Assembly (NCBI RefSeq): GCF_014208035.1
Contig: NZ_JACHMK010000001.1
Location: 372,001 to 436,000 of the forward strand
Reading direction: 5' to 3'
Origin: Schaalia hyovaginalis
GTDB taxonomy: Bacteria > Actinomycetota > Actinomycetes > Actinomycetales > Actinomycetaceae
DNA: 64,000 bases
Both the position numbers and the translations under genes were made by a program. Under the pieces are notes generated by a model. It had not been told where the DNA came from. It searched no databases and worked only from the letters and a program-made list of their open reading frames with translations. This document shows positions 8,276 through 17,450 of this stretch, in pieces (position 1 is the stretch's first letter; each line of letters opens with the position of its first letter).

Positions 8276-10477
8276 ATGAATCCGACCGCAGCGCAGTCGC
8301 CGACCCCGCGGAGCACAGCCCCGACTTCGCCGATCAACGCGGAATCCGGGAGCCGCCACCACGACCCCCGTCTGTCCGGAGCGCTGCCGGAAGCGGTCGA
8401 ACCCCGGCTCAACCGGCCGGTCTTCGCCCTGTCCGCACTCATCATCGTCGGCGTCTGCCTCGCCGCGATCCTCAACCCGGATGCCGTCCAGAGCGCCTTC
8501 GACGCGGCCGTCGCCTGGACCGGGCGCTGGTTCGGCTGGTTCTACATCCTCCTCACGACCGCAGCCCTCGTCCTCCTCGGCGTCCTCGCCGTCACGAGGT
8601 TCGGGAACATCCGGCTCGGCCCGGACAACTCGACCCCCGACTTCTCGACCTTCTCCTGGGCGGCGATGCTCTTCGCCGCGGGCATCGGCACGGGCATCAT
8701 GTTCTACGCGATCGCCGAACCGGTCGCCCAGTACATCGCGCCCCCGACAGGGCAGGGCGAGACCGTCGAAGCCGCGCGGAGCGCCGTGACCTGGACCCTC
8801 TTCCACTACGGGATCTCCGGCTGGGGCCTCTACGGCGTCGTCGGCATCGCCCTAGGCTACTTCGCCTACCGCAAGCGCGACCGCCTGGCCGTCCGTTCGA
8901 CGCTCCGCCCGCTCCTCGGCTCGCGCGTCGACGGTGCGCTCGGCGACATCGTCGACGTGTTCGCCCTCGTTGGAGGCGTCTTCGGCATCGCCGCATCGCT
9001 CGGCATCGGCGTCGTCCAGCTCAACGTCGGGCTCACGCTCCTCTTCGGCGTCGAGCAGGGGATCGCCGCGCAAATCGGGCTCGTCTCCCTCGCCGTCCTC
9101 ATGGCGACCGTGTCAGCGGTCAGCGGCGTCGACCGGGGTGTGCGGATCCTCTCGAACATCAACGTCCTCCTCGCGATGGGACTCGCCCTGTGGGTCCTCA
9201 TCACGGGGAACACGGCCTTCCTCCTCGACGCGCTCGTCGCGAACATCGGCGACTTCCTCACCCGCTTCCCGGTGCTCACCCTCGAGACCTTCCCCTACGA
9301 TCGGCCCGACGCCTGGCTCAACGGCTGGACGCTCTTCTTCTGGGCCTGGTGGATCACGTGGGCGGCTTTCGTCGGCATGTTCCTCGCCCGGATCTCGCGC
9401 GGTCGGACGATCCGCCAGTTCGTCATCGGCGCCCTCGTCCTGCCCTTCTCCTACGTCCTCATGTGGGTGTCGATCTTCGGCAACACCGCGCTCGACCTCA
9501 TCCGCTCGGGCGATGCGGAATTCGAGAAGATCGCCTACGCGACCCCCGAGGGCGGCCTCTACGCCCTCCTCGACTCCCTTCCGCTGGGCGGCGCCTTCAT
9601 CGCCCTCGCGCTCTTCGTCGGCGTCCTCTTCTACGTGACGAGTTCGGATTCGGGCTCCCTCGTCATGGCGAACCTGTCGACCCGGGACCTTCCCGACCGG
9701 CGCGACGCCGCCCCCTGGCTGCGGATCTTCTGGGCGGCCGCGACCGGTGCGCTCACGATCGCGATGCTCCTCGCCGGGGGCATTCCGATCCTCCAGCAGG
9801 CGACGATCGTCATGGCGCTCCCCTTCTCCTTCGTCCTCATCCTCATCGCCGCCTCCCTGTGGAAGGCCCTCCGCTCGGAGGCGACGAGGGCGGCGGCGCG
9901 GACGAGGGCGCTCGCCTCGGGTCTCATCGGCATGTCGGGCACGGCCGCGGGCCGGGTCCGCCTCTCCTGGCGGGACCGCCTCTCGAGGACCTTCGACGCG
10001 GTGAGCCCGGCGCGGGCGAAGAGGGCCCTCGATACGCGGGTCGTCCCCGCGCTCGACGCCGTCGCCGAAGCCCTGCGGTCTGAGGGCCTCATCGCGGAGG
10101 TCGTCGTTGAAGGGCCGGAGGCGGAGGATCCGGACGATGAGCGCGAGTTCCTCGGAAGGGCCTCCCTCGCGGTGTCGGCGAGCCCGGAGGTGCTCGAGCA
10201 GTTCGTTGCGCGCCTCCTCGACGTCCTCCTCGGCGGCGCGCCCGTCGATGCCGAGGCTTTCCGGTACACGGTCCGCATGGTCGTTTCCCCGGTGCCCGCC
10301 TTCGGCGTGTCGATGCCCGAGGACGATGACACGACGGTCCGTCTCGAGGTGAGGCCGCGCGGCGGCGGCCAGGGCTACGACGTGATGAATTGGACGAGCG
10401 ACCAGGTCGCGCACGACGTCCTCGATCACTTCGAGCGCTGGATCGACTACCTCGGGGTCGCGGGGTCCGTCCGCTGA
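8276..10477 (+). CDS. BCCT-family choline/betaine transporter with long C-terminal domain
   Basis: 733-residue membrane carrier that imports choline, glycine betaine or carnitine with sodium or protons. Twelve spans fit residues 40 to about 530. Family hallmarks: FAAGIGTGIMFYAIAEP in the early spans and the tryptophan-rich segment FFWAWWITWAAFVGMF, followed by ISRGRTIRQF. After span 12 there is a cytoplasmic domain of about 200 residues, as in BetT-type carriers, where it tunes osmotic response. The N-terminus has about 40 polar residues. Ribosome site GGAAGAG lies just before ATG 8276. The osmoprotectant ABC importer next door faces it tail to tail, so both uptake routes for compatible solutes are clustered. 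Confidence 0.9.
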   Translation: MNPTAAQSPTPRSTAPTSPINAESGSRHHDPRLSGALPEAVEPRLNRPVFALSALIIVGVCLAAILNPDAVQSAFDAAVAWTGRWFGWFYILLTTAALVLLGVLAVTRFGNIRLGPDNSTPDFSTFSWAAMLFAAGIGTGIMFYAIAEPVAQYIAPPTGQGETVEAARSAVTWTLFHYGISGWGLYGVVGIALGYFAYRKRDRLAVRSTLRPLLGSRVDGALGDIVDVFALVGGVFGIAASLGIGVVQLNVGLTLLFGVEQGIAAQIGLVSLAVLMATVSAVSGVDRGVRILSNINVLLAMGLALWVLITGNTAFLLDALVANIGDFLTRFPVLTLETFPYDRPDAWLNGWTLFFWAWWITWAAFVGMFLARISRGRTIRQFVIGALVLPFSYVLMWVSIFGNTALDLIRSGDAEFEKIAYATPEGGLYALLDSLPLGGAFIALALFVGVLFYVTSSDSGSLVMANLSTRDLPDRRDAAPWLRIFWAAATGALTIAMLLAGGIPILQQATIVMALPFSFVLILIAASLWKALRSEATRAAARTRALASGLIGMSGTAAGRVRLSWRDRLSRTFDAVSPARAKRALDTRVVPALDAVAEALRSEGLIAEVVVEGPEAEDPDDEREFLGRASLAVSASPEVLEQFVARLLDVLLGGAPVDAEAFRYTVRMVVSPVPAFGVSMPEDDDTTVRLEVRPRGGGQGYDVMNWTSDQVAHDVLDHFERWIDYLGVAGSVR

Positions 10478-10499
10478 GCCGGGTCTCCCGGGCGGCGCC

Positions 10500-11402
10500 T
10501 CACTTGCCCAGCAGGCCCTCCGAGTTCAGCCACGCCGTCGCGATCGCCGCGGCGGACGCCGCCTCCTCGGTCGAGCGGCGATTCATCCCGATGAGGTCGT
10601 CCGGGTCGAGAGCCGCCGACACCCTGTTGATGACGGTGGCTGCGCCCTCGTCGATCGCGTCCGACACGAGGGGCACGACCCGCGAGGACAGGAACATGCC
10701 TTCGGGGTCCTCGAGGACGGTGAGATCCTCGGAGGCCAGCGCGGGGTCGGCGGAGTAGACGTCGACGAGATGGACGGACCCGTCGCGCAGGGCCTTGAGG
10801 GTGAGCGCGCCGCCGGAGTCCTCGATGGGGGCGAAGGAGACGGTGACGCCGTAGACGTCCTTGAGGCCGGTCGGGCCGTAGGGGCGCGTTTCCAGCTCAG
10901 AATTCCCCCCGAGGATCAGACCCTCGATCCCCGCGAGGTCGCCGATCGACCTCAGGGAGTGCTCCTGCGCGAATGCGCGCGTCACGACGTAGGAGTCCTG
11001 GTCGCTCGCGGGTGCGGCGTCGAGGGCGCGCAGGCCGTCGGGCAGGGCGCCCGGCAGTGCGGCGATGACGTCATCGGCGCTCGTCGCTTTCGCAGACGGG
11101 TCGAGGTGCTGGAGGAGATTGCCCGTGTATTCGGGCAGCAGATCGATCGAGCCCGCCTGGAGCTCGGGCATGTAGACCTCGCGCTGGCCGATGCGGAATT
11201 GGCGGTCCACCTCGTATCCGGCGTCTTCGAGGGCCTGGGCGTAGACCTCGGCGATGATCTCGTTCGAGTAGTAGTCCTGAGAGCCGACGACGATGGCCTT
11301 CGATGAGGCCTTGCCCTCCAGCGTGGCGGAGTCCGCGCAAGCGCCGAGGACGAGTGCGGCCGTTCCCGCGAGGGCGAGTCCGATGAGACGGGGAGTGCGC
11401 AT
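10500..11402 (-). CDS. Osmoprotectant-binding lipoprotein (OpuCC/OsmX type)
   Basis: 300-residue extracellular substrate-binding lipoprotein of the glycine betaine/carnitine/choline ABC importer (OpuAC-type fold). The signal peptide MRTPRLIGLALAGTAALVLG precedes the lipobox Cys. The mature part opens with KAIVVGSQDYYSNEIIAEVY, typical of OpuCC, and contains LLPEYTGNLLQHLDPSA, the tyrosine-bearing loop of the ligand box. The chosen start (11402) follows AAAGGACCC; an ATG at 11423 overlapping the permease stop would add seven residues ahead of the signal peptide. Last gene of the operon. Confidence 0.88.
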   Translation of the reverse strand: MRTPRLIGLALAGTAALVLGACADSATLEGKASSKAIVVGSQDYYSNEIIAEVYAQALEDAGYEVDRQFRIGQREVYMPELQAGSIDLLPEYTGNLLQHLDPSAKATSADDVIAALPGALPDGLRALDAAPASDQDSYVVTRAFAQEHSLRSIGDLAGIEGLILGGNSELETRPYGPTGLKDVYGVTVSFAPIEDSGGALTLKALRDGSVHLVDVYSADPALASEDLTVLEDPEGMFLSSRVVPLVSDAIDEGAATVINRVSAALDPDDLIGMNRRSTEEAASAAAIATAWLNSEGLLGK

Positions 11403-11419
11403 GAAGAGGGTCCTTTCCG

Positions 11420-12097
11420 TCATGCGGGGGTTGTGTCGAAGGCCCGGCTGCGGGCGCGCGCTGCGCGCCCGATCAGGGCCCATGCGGCGTCGAGGGCGAG
11501 AGCGAGGGCGATGACGAGGATCGCGCCGGCGATCATCTGCCCGTAGTCGCGCGTCTTGAGGCCGGTGTAGAGGAAGCGCCCGAGGCCGGAATCGGCCGTG
11601 TAGGCGGCGAGGGTCGCGGTGGCGACGACCTGGAGGGTGGCGGAGCGCAGCCCTCCGAGGATGAGGTTGCGGGCCGCGGGGAGCTCGACCTCGCGAATGA
11701 TGCGGAACTCCGTGAGGCCGATGGCGCGCGCCGCGTCGACGGTGCGGGCGTCCGCGGATTCGATCCCCGCGTAGGCGGCCGACAGCACGGGTGCGACGGC
11801 GAGGACGAGGAGGGCGAGGAAGGGCCCTTTGAGTCCGATGCCGAGCCAGAGCGCGGCCAGGGTGAGCAGGCCCAGCGTCGGAACGGCGCGCGCCGCTCCG
11901 GCGCCCGAGGTCGCCAGGAAGCGGAATCGCCCGGTGTGCCCGATGGCGATGCCGAGGGGCAGGGCGATGAGCGCCGCGGTGATGACCACGGCCCCGGTGA
12001 CGCCGAGGTGCTGGAGGAGGCGCATGAGGATCCCGCTCGGTCCGCTCCAGTGGGCCGGATCGGCGAGCCATGCGAACGCGTCGCGGAGGATGCTCAT
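11420..12097 (-). CDS. Osmoprotectant ABC importer permease (second)
   Basis: 225-residue permease of the OpuCB/OpuCD type with about five to six spans. The EAA loop is DAARAIGLTEFRIIREVELP, followed by LILGGLRSATLQVVATATLA, a family-typical segment. The start ATG at 12097 overlaps the upstream permease stop (ATGA). A longer in-frame reading would run into the neighbouring gene and is rejected because the overlap start gives the normal family length. Pairs with the other permease to form the channel. Confidence 0.88.
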   Translation of the reverse strand: MSILRDAFAWLADPAHWSGPSGILMRLLQHLGVTGAVVITAALIALPLGIAIGHTGRFRFLATSGAGAARAVPTLGLLTLAALWLGIGLKGPFLALLVLAVAPVLSAAYAGIESADARTVDAARAIGLTEFRIIREVELPAARNLILGGLRSATLQVVATATLAAYTADSGLGRFLYTGLKTRDYGQMIAGAILVIALALALDAAWALIGRAARARSRAFDTTPA

Positions 12098-12765
12098 GCG
12101 GCGGCTCCTTCCGCGTCCTCCGGTTTCCGGCGCTCCGCCCTCGTCCACGGGGTGGAAAGGGTGCCGAGGGCGACCGTCAGGCCGTCGAGGACGAGTGCGA
12201 GGGCGATCGTCGCGGCGAGGCCGACGGCGACTTCGGAGGCGAGTCCGCGCTGGAAGCCGTCGGTGAACAGGGTGCCGAGGGAGCGGATGCCGATGACCGC
12301 GCCGACGGTGACGAGGGAGACGGTCGACACGATGACGACGCGGATGCCCGCGATGATCGCGGGGAGCGCGAGGGGGAGCTCGACGGCGAAGAATCGACGG
12401 AATGCGGGGTATCCCGCCGCATCGGCGGATTCGAGGACGTCGCGGGGGAGCGATGCGAAGGCGTCGGCGGCCTGGCGGACGAGGACGGCGATCCCGTAGA
12501 GCGCCAGGACGATGATCATGTTGAGGTTCGACCTCAAGGCGATGCCGATGAGGACGGGGATGAGGAAGAACATCGGGAGCGAGGGGATCGCGTACAGGAG
12601 CGAGAGGCCCGTGAGGAGCGGAGCGCCCCAGCGCTGCGAGTGATGCGCCCACCAGCCGAGCGGGATGGACACGAGGATCGCGGCCGCGATCGCCGGGAGG
12701 GCGATGGCGAGGTGGGCGAGGGCGAGGGCGCCGACGAGGGGGAGGTTGGAGGGGAGCCAGCTCAT
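12094..12765 (-). CDS. Osmoprotectant ABC importer permease (first)
   Basis: 223-residue permease, paralogous to the next gene. Spans include ALALAHLAIALPAIAAAILV and MIIVLALYGIAVLVRQAADA. The EAA loop is LESADAAGYPAFRRFFAVELP. ATG at 12765 overlaps the stop of the ATPase gene by four bases, so the ATPase, both permeases and the binding protein form one tight operon. It builds half of the membrane channel for betaine-type osmolytes. Confidence 0.88.
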   Translation of the reverse strand: MSWLPSNLPLVGALALAHLAIALPAIAAAILVSIPLGWWAHHSQRWGAPLLTGLSLLYAIPSLPMFFLIPVLIGIALRSNLNMIIVLALYGIAVLVRQAADAFASLPRDVLESADAAGYPAFRRFFAVELPLALPAIIAGIRVVIVSTVSLVTVGAVIGIRSLGTLFTDGFQRGLASEVAVGLAATIALALVLDGLTVALGTLSTPWTRAERRKPEDAEGAAA

Positions 12766-13592
12766 CGGCGCTCGGCTTCGTCGGGGGCGCTGAGGCGCCC
12801 GAGGGGGCGGCCGAGTTCATCGGTGACGATCCGCCCCGCCGGGGTCTCGAGGGCGGTGAGCGCGCGATCCGCCGAGGCTCCCACGAAGGAGCGGACGAAT
12901 TCGTCGGCGGGTCGGGACACGAGCTCGCGCCCCGTCCCGACCTGGGCGAGCGTTCCGTTCGAGCGGAGCAGGGCGATCTGGTCGCCGAGGGCGAAGGCCT
13001 CGTCGAGGTCGTGGGTGACGAAGAGGATCGTCGTGCCGACGCGCTCGCGGAGGGATTTGAGCTCGTTCTGGAGGTCGGCGCGCACGAGGGGGTCGAGGGC
13101 GCCGAAGGGCTCGTCCATGAGGAGGATGTCGGGCCGGTTGGCGAGGGCGCGCGCGACGCCGACCCTCTGGCGCTGTCCGCCCGAAAGCTGGGCGGGGAAT
13201 CGGCGGGCGAGGGAGCGGTCGAGTCCGACGAGGTCGAGCAGTTCCAGCGCGCGCTCCGCCGAGGCGCTGCGGGACATGCCTTCGAGCCTCGGGACCGTGG
13301 CGATGTTGTCGAGCACCCGCCGGTGGGGGAAGAGGCCGCCGTCTTGAAGGACGTAGCCGATCGAGCGGCGGAGCCTCACCGGGTCCTCCCCCGCGACGTC
13401 CTTCCCCCTGACGAAGACCCGTCCGGAGGTCGGGGTGATCATGCGGTTCACCATCCGCATGAGCGTGGTCTTCCCCGAACCCGAGGTGCCGAGGAGGACG
13501 GTGGTAGTGTCGGCCGGGGCTTCGAGGCTCACGGAGTCGAGGATCCGGGCGCCGTCGGGGTAGGTGTGCGAGACCGTGTCGAAGACGATCAT
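12762..13592 (-). CDS. Osmoprotectant ABC importer ATPase (OpuCA type)
   Basis: 276-residue ATPase of the glycine betaine/choline importer. Walker A is GTSGSGKTT (about residues 35-43), signature LSGGQRQRVGVARALA, Walker B ILLMDEPFGALDPLVR and switch His in FVTHDLDEAFALGD. The DEPFGALD sequence is characteristic of the OpuCA/ProV branch. The usual pair of C-terminal CBS domains is absent; only about 30 residues follow the ATPase core, so osmotic control must come from another part of the system. Follows the MarR gene by 88 bases in the same direction. Confidence 0.9.
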   Translation of the reverse strand: MIVFDTVSHTYPDGARILDSVSLEAPADTTTVLLGTSGSGKTTLMRMVNRMITPTSGRVFVRGKDVAGEDPVRLRRSIGYVLQDGGLFPHRRVLDNIATVPRLEGMSRSASAERALELLDLVGLDRSLARRFPAQLSGGQRQRVGVARALANRPDILLMDEPFGALDPLVRADLQNELKSLRERVGTTILFVTHDLDEAFALGDQIALLRSNGTLAQVGTGRELVSRPADEFVRSFVGASADRALTALETPAGRIVTDELGRPLGRLSAPDEAERR

Positions 13593-13680
13593 GGGTGCCT
13601 CCTCTTCCGGGAGGGCGCTCCGCCGAGGCGCAGGCCCCCTCCGGGGCGGGTCGCGGGCATCGGGTCTGAGATCGTGCCGC

Positions 13681-14139
13681 TCATGCTCGGGGCCGTTCCG
13701 CAGCGTCGGTCAGCCGCTCGAGGAAGCGGATGAGGGCGGCGAGTTCGGCGTCGTCGAATCGGGCGAGGAGTTCTTCGAGCGTGTCGATGATCGGGGCGTG
13801 CGAGGCGCTCATGCGGTCGCGGCCCTCGGCGGTGAGGGCGAGGCTCGTGGCGCGCCTGTCGGCCGGGGAGGCGCGGCGGTCGACGAGGCCGTCGCTCACG
13901 AGGCGGTCGACGAGGCGGGATGCGGCTCCGACGGTGATCCTCTGGGCGCGGGCGATGTCGTTGACCTTCGCGTCGCGCTCGCTCACCGCGTCGATGGAGC
14001 GGAGGGTGAAGTAGCGGCAAAGGCTGGTGGCGCGCTCGGAGGCGCTCAGCGTGTGCTCGAGGCGATTCCAGACGGAGATCTCCGCGCTGATGAGGGCGTC
14101 GAGGAGGGCGCTTGCGGCGCGGACCCGATCTTTCAACAT
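13681..14139 (-). CDS. MarR-family transcriptional regulator
   Basis: 152-residue winged-helix regulator. The DNA-recognition region is VNDIARAQRITVGAASRLVDRLVSDG-like (quoted in part: KVNDIARAQRITVGAAS) followed by the wing DRRASPADRRATSLALT, the standard MarR layout. It lies directly upstream of the osmoprotectant importer on the same strand, so it probably controls that operon and itself. A short AT-rich stretch upstream (about 14138-14172) should hold its promoter. Ligand unknown; osmotic or aromatic signals are possible. Confidence 0.85.
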   Translation of the reverse strand: MLKDRVRAASALLDALISAEISVWNRLEHTLSASERATSLCRYFTLRSIDAVSERDAKVNDIARAQRITVGAASRLVDRLVSDGLVDRRASPADRRATSLALTAEGRDRMSASHAPIIDTLEELLARFDDAELAALIRFLERLTDAAERPRA

Positions 14140-14251
14140 CTCAATAGATTACATGTCATTTATATACTTGTCGAGGGCTCCCCTCCCAGGCCCCCTCGGG
14201 ACCGGGGCCCGCAGCGCAGCGGCCCCGCCCTCGGCGACGGAAGAAGCGAGC

Positions 14252-14277
14252 GCCGGCCGCCCCGAAGGACGACCGGC
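14252..14277 (-). terminator. Terminator after uracil permease gene
   Basis: 11-bp arms with two to three G-U pairs close on a TTCG tetraloop (minus strand), about 30 bases past the permease stop. The tetraloop makes it very stable; the T tract after it is weak. Confidence 0.6.
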
Positions 14278-14307
14278 CCTCCTGCGTGAATACGAGGGGG
14301 AAGAGCC

Positions 14308-15675
14308 TCACTCGGCGGCGGGGGCCGCCCTGTGCCGCTTCGCGTAGGCCTCGGATTCCAGCTCCGTGCCCGCGGGCGCCGAGGCCGGGGAGGCCTGCTC
14401 GAGGTTGGTGCCGCGGATCTTCGAGATCCACTTCATCGCGTGATAGATCGCGAGGGCGGCGGCCGTGCCGAGGGCGATGCCCTCGAAGGTCATGCCGCCC
14501 GGGCTCCAGGTGAAGTTCGCGATCGCGACGACGAGGGCGATGGCGGCGGTGTTGAGGTTGACGGGGTTGGAGAAGTCGACGCGGTTCTGGACCCAGATCC
14601 TCACGCCGAGCATGCCGATCATGCCGTAGAGGACGGTACCGGCCCCGCCGAGGACCCCGGCGGGGATCGTCGCGATGATCGCGCCGAACTTCGGCAGGAG
14701 CGAGAGCGCGAAGGCGAAGCCCGCGGCCACGACGTAGGCGGCGGTCGAGTAGACGCGGGTCGCGGCCATGACGCCGATGTTCTCCGCGTAGGTCGTCGTG
14801 CCCGAGCCGCCGCCGGAGCCCGCGAGGACCGTCGCGAGGCCGTCGGCGAGGAGGGCTCGGCCGGTGACGTCATCGAGGTTCTCCCCGGTCATCGCCGACA
14901 CGGACTTCACATGGCCGACGTTCTCGGCGACGAGGACGAAGACGACCGGGACGAAGAGGCCGAGGGTCGAGGGGTCGAATGCGGGGGCGTGGAACTGCGG
15001 GAGGCCGAACCATGCGGCCTGCGAGATCGCCGAGAAGTCGACCTGGTGTTGGAGGACGGCGGCGAGGTAGCCGATGAGGACTCCGAAGAGGATCGAGAGG
15101 CGGCCGATGATGCCCTTGAAGAGGACGGTGATGATGCAGATCGACACGATCGTGATCAGGGCTGTGAGCGGCGCCTCCTTCACGTTGTTCCACGCGGCGG
15201 GCGCGAGGTTGAGGCCGATGAGGGCGACGATCGAGCCGGTGACGACCGGGGGCATGAGCGCGTCGATCCAGCGGACGCCCGCGAAGTGGACGATGGCTCC
15301 GACGAGGGCGAGGGTCGCGCCGGTCGCGATGACGCCGCCCTGGGCGTAGTTCATGCCGAGGGTTTCGGAGACGGCGACGATCGGCGCGATGAGAGCGAAG
15401 GAGGAGCCGAGGTAGGAGGGCAGTCGTCCCGCCGTGATGAGGAAGAAGAGGAGGGTGCCGATGGCGCTGAAGAACAGCGTCGTCGCCGGCGGGAATCCGG
15501 TGAGGAGGGGGACGAGGAAGGTCGCGCCGAACATCGCGACGACGTGCTGGGCGCCGATCCCGATGGTGCGGGGCCAGGAGAGGCGCTCGCCTGCGGCGAC
15601 GACTTCGCCGGGGGAGATCGTCGTTCCGTTGCCGTGAAGTTTCCAGCGGAAGAAGCCGCGGGGGGTGTTGCTCAT
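14308..15675 (-). CDS. uraA: Uracil permease (NCS2 / nucleobase-cation symporter family)
   Basis: 455-residue membrane carrier for uracil, about 14 spans. NCS2 hallmarks: LGSSFALIAPIVAVSE in the span-3 region, VLVAENVGHVKSVSAMTG carrying the substrate-binding Glu, and GSGGGSGTTTYAENIGVMAA with the second key Glu. These AEN motifs match UraA/PyrP proteins rather than xanthine permeases. The short polar C-terminus is Ala/Pro-rich. Monocistronic between two hairpins. It would work with uracil phosphoribosyltransferase (47312-47950) in pyrimidine salvage. No attenuator was recognised upstream. Confidence 0.9.
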   Translation of the reverse strand: MSNTPRGFFRWKLHGNGTTISPGEVVAAGERLSWPRTIGIGAQHVVAMFGATFLVPLLTGFPPATTLFFSAIGTLLFFLITAGRLPSYLGSSFALIAPIVAVSETLGMNYAQGGVIATGATLALVGAIVHFAGVRWIDALMPPVVTGSIVALIGLNLAPAAWNNVKEAPLTALITIVSICIITVLFKGIIGRLSILFGVLIGYLAAVLQHQVDFSAISQAAWFGLPQFHAPAFDPSTLGLFVPVVFVLVAENVGHVKSVSAMTGENLDDVTGRALLADGLATVLAGSGGGSGTTTYAENIGVMAATRVYSTAAYVVAAGFAFALSLLPKFGAIIATIPAGVLGGAGTVLYGMIGMLGVRIWVQNRVDFSNPVNLNTAAIALVVAIANFTWSPGGMTFEGIALGTAAALAIYHAMKWISKIRGTNLEQASPASAPAGTELESEAYAKRHRAAPAAE

Positions 15676-15808
15676 GAGTGAGCTCTCCGATCAGTCGATG
15701 GGCAGTGCCTGATGGGCGTGGCCGTTTCACCGGTCGGAACCTCAGGATACCGGGAGGGCCGCACGGCGAAGGAGGCCCTTCGGCTTTCTGAGACGAGCGC
15801 CGCATCCC

Positions 15809-15852
15809 GTCGGCCTCCCCGCCCCGCTGTGCGCAGGGGCGGGGAGGCCGAC
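15809..15852 (-). terminator. Long GC hairpin ending the alpha-galactoside operon
   Basis: Perfect 17-bp arms (GTCGGCCTCCCCGCCCC and complement) around a 10-base loop, starting only 11 bases past the alpha-galactosidase stop codon. No T tract follows, so it may also protect the 3' end of the mRNA. Confidence 0.7.
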
Positions 15853-15863
15853 GGGGGGAAGGG

Positions 15864-17444
15864 CTACTTCGCAAGGATCCGGTCGCTCATCCTGACGCTC
15901 GGGGAGATCCACGGCTCGAAATCGACGAGGCGCGAATCGATGGAGAAGCGGTAGCGCGAGAGGCGTTCGACCCGCGCCCCCCGGCGCGCCGAGGCGCAGA
16001 GCTCGGCGACCCGTTCCCTTTCGGGGTCGGTGAGCCAGGCGTCCGGGTCGGAGCAGCCGACGACGCCGGTCGCCAGGGCGATATCTCGGGTGATCTGGCA
16101 GGCCTCCTCGCTGAGCAGGGAACCGTGGGTCCGGCAGATCGCCACGTCCGGATCGATGTCGGTGAGGGAGGAGAGCCAGAAGCGGGCGAGTGAGTTGCGC
16201 AGGGCGTTGCGCACGCCCGGGCCGCTCGGGTCCTTCTTGCGCTCCGTGTTGTCCCAGTAGGGAGCGGTGTCGGGGCCGACCCGCATCCCGTCGACGATCC
16301 CGATGGAGGGGGCGATGACCGCTCCCGATGCCATGATGTAGCACTCGGGGGCCGACTCCCGCAGGGCGTGCAGGCCGGTCCTGTAGGCCTCCTCCCGTCC
16401 GACGCGCCGATGCCGTGAACCGGGGATGGCGGCCGCGTTGAGGAAGTCGAGCTTGAGGTAGCCGTACCCCCACGAGGCGACGCGGGACACCGTGTCGCGC
16501 ACCCAGTCGAGGGCCTCGGGGCGGGTGCAGTCGAGTGCGTAGTAGGGCGCCCCCCAGTTGTATCCGGCGATCGCGGGAGCTCCTGCCTCATCGGAGACGA
16601 AATACTCGGGGTGGTCGAGGGCGATGGGCGATTCGGCTGAGGCGATGAAGGGGGCGATCCACAGGCCCGGGGTCATGCCCGCGGCGCGGATCCGCTCGGC
16701 GATCGCCCCCATGCCCTCGGGGAAGTCGTCGTTCGCCTCCCAATCGCCGATGCCCCGCTCCCATCCGTCGTCGATTTGGAGGACGGCGTAGCCGGAGCGC
16801 TGCGCGGGCCCGATCTCCGCGTCGATCGCCGAGGCGCTCACCTCTTCGAACCAGGAGTACCAGGAGGACCACACGGGACCCGGCTCCTCTCGGCGGGGGA
16901 GCAGGCGCCCCGCTTCGGAGAGGGAGCCTTCGAGGGCGCGCGTCCACGCGGCGAAGACCTCGTCCTCGGCGCCGACCCCGATCCACCAGCGCCCGGGGGC
17001 GGGATCCTCGGAGTCCAGGGGGCGCGCCTCGATCCTGCCGGGGAGGAGGTCGATGAGGCCGCTCGCCCCGCCGAGGGCGCCGACGAGGAGATAGAGGGGC
17101 TCCTCGCCGACGGCTCTCGGCACGGCGATCGCGCCGAGGAGGTAGGAGCGGTGCCGCTCGGCGGTGTCGGTCGCGGCGTCCTCGGCGGTCGCCGTGCGCT
17201 CGGGATTGCCCCAGACCCGCCAGGGGTCCCGGTCGAGGCGCCACCACGCGGTCGGGGACCAGGAGGTCCAGCCGTGGCGGTAGATCTGGGCGTCGGGGGC
17301 CGCCGGGTGGGTGATGTTCAGGCGCGGGGCCTCGACGACGACCCCGGCTCCTCCGAGGGCGCGGGTGCCCGCGGGGGCGCCGATGAGTCGCCAAGCGGAA
17401 TCCTCGCGGGTGACGAGGAGTTCGAGAGGAGTCGGGGTCGTCAT
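15864..17444 (-). CDS. Alpha-galactosidase, GH36 type
   Basis: 526-residue intracellular glycosidase (no signal peptide) that would release galactose from melibiose- or raffinose-type sugars. An N-terminal beta domain is followed by the barrel: WSSWYSWFEEVS, QIDDGWERGIGDWEAN, and YLKLDFLNAAA with the predicted nucleophile Asp333. The predicted acid/base Asp392 is in RVGPDTAPYW. Shorter than the 700-residue GH36 enzymes, close to the compact actinobacterial/Thermotoga type. Last gene of the operon behind the ABC importer, so the imported sugar is hydrolysed inside the cell. A related GH27/31 or alpha-N-acetylgalactosaminidase activity cannot be excluded. Confidence 0.85.
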   Translation of the reverse strand: MTTPTPLELLVTREDSAWRLIGAPAGTRALGGAGVVVEAPRLNITHPAAPDAQIYRHGWTSWSPTAWWRLDRDPWRVWGNPERTATAEDAATDTAERHRSYLLGAIAVPRAVGEEPLYLLVGALGGASGLIDLLPGRIEARPLDSEDPAPGRWWIGVGAEDEVFAAWTRALEGSLSEAGRLLPRREEPGPVWSSWYSWFEEVSASAIDAEIGPAQRSGYAVLQIDDGWERGIGDWEANDDFPEGMGAIAERIRAAGMTPGLWIAPFIASAESPIALDHPEYFVSDEAGAPAIAGYNWGAPYYALDCTRPEALDWVRDTVSRVASWGYGYLKLDFLNAAAIPGSRHRRVGREEAYRTGLHALRESAPECYIMASGAVIAPSIGIVDGMRVGPDTAPYWDNTERKKDPSGPGVRNALRNSLARFWLSSLTDIDPDVAICRTHGSLLSEEACQITRDIALATGVVGCSDPDAWLTDPERERVAELCASARRGARVERLSRYRFSIDSRLVDFEPWISPSVRMSDRILAK

Positions 17445-17450
17445 CTCGGA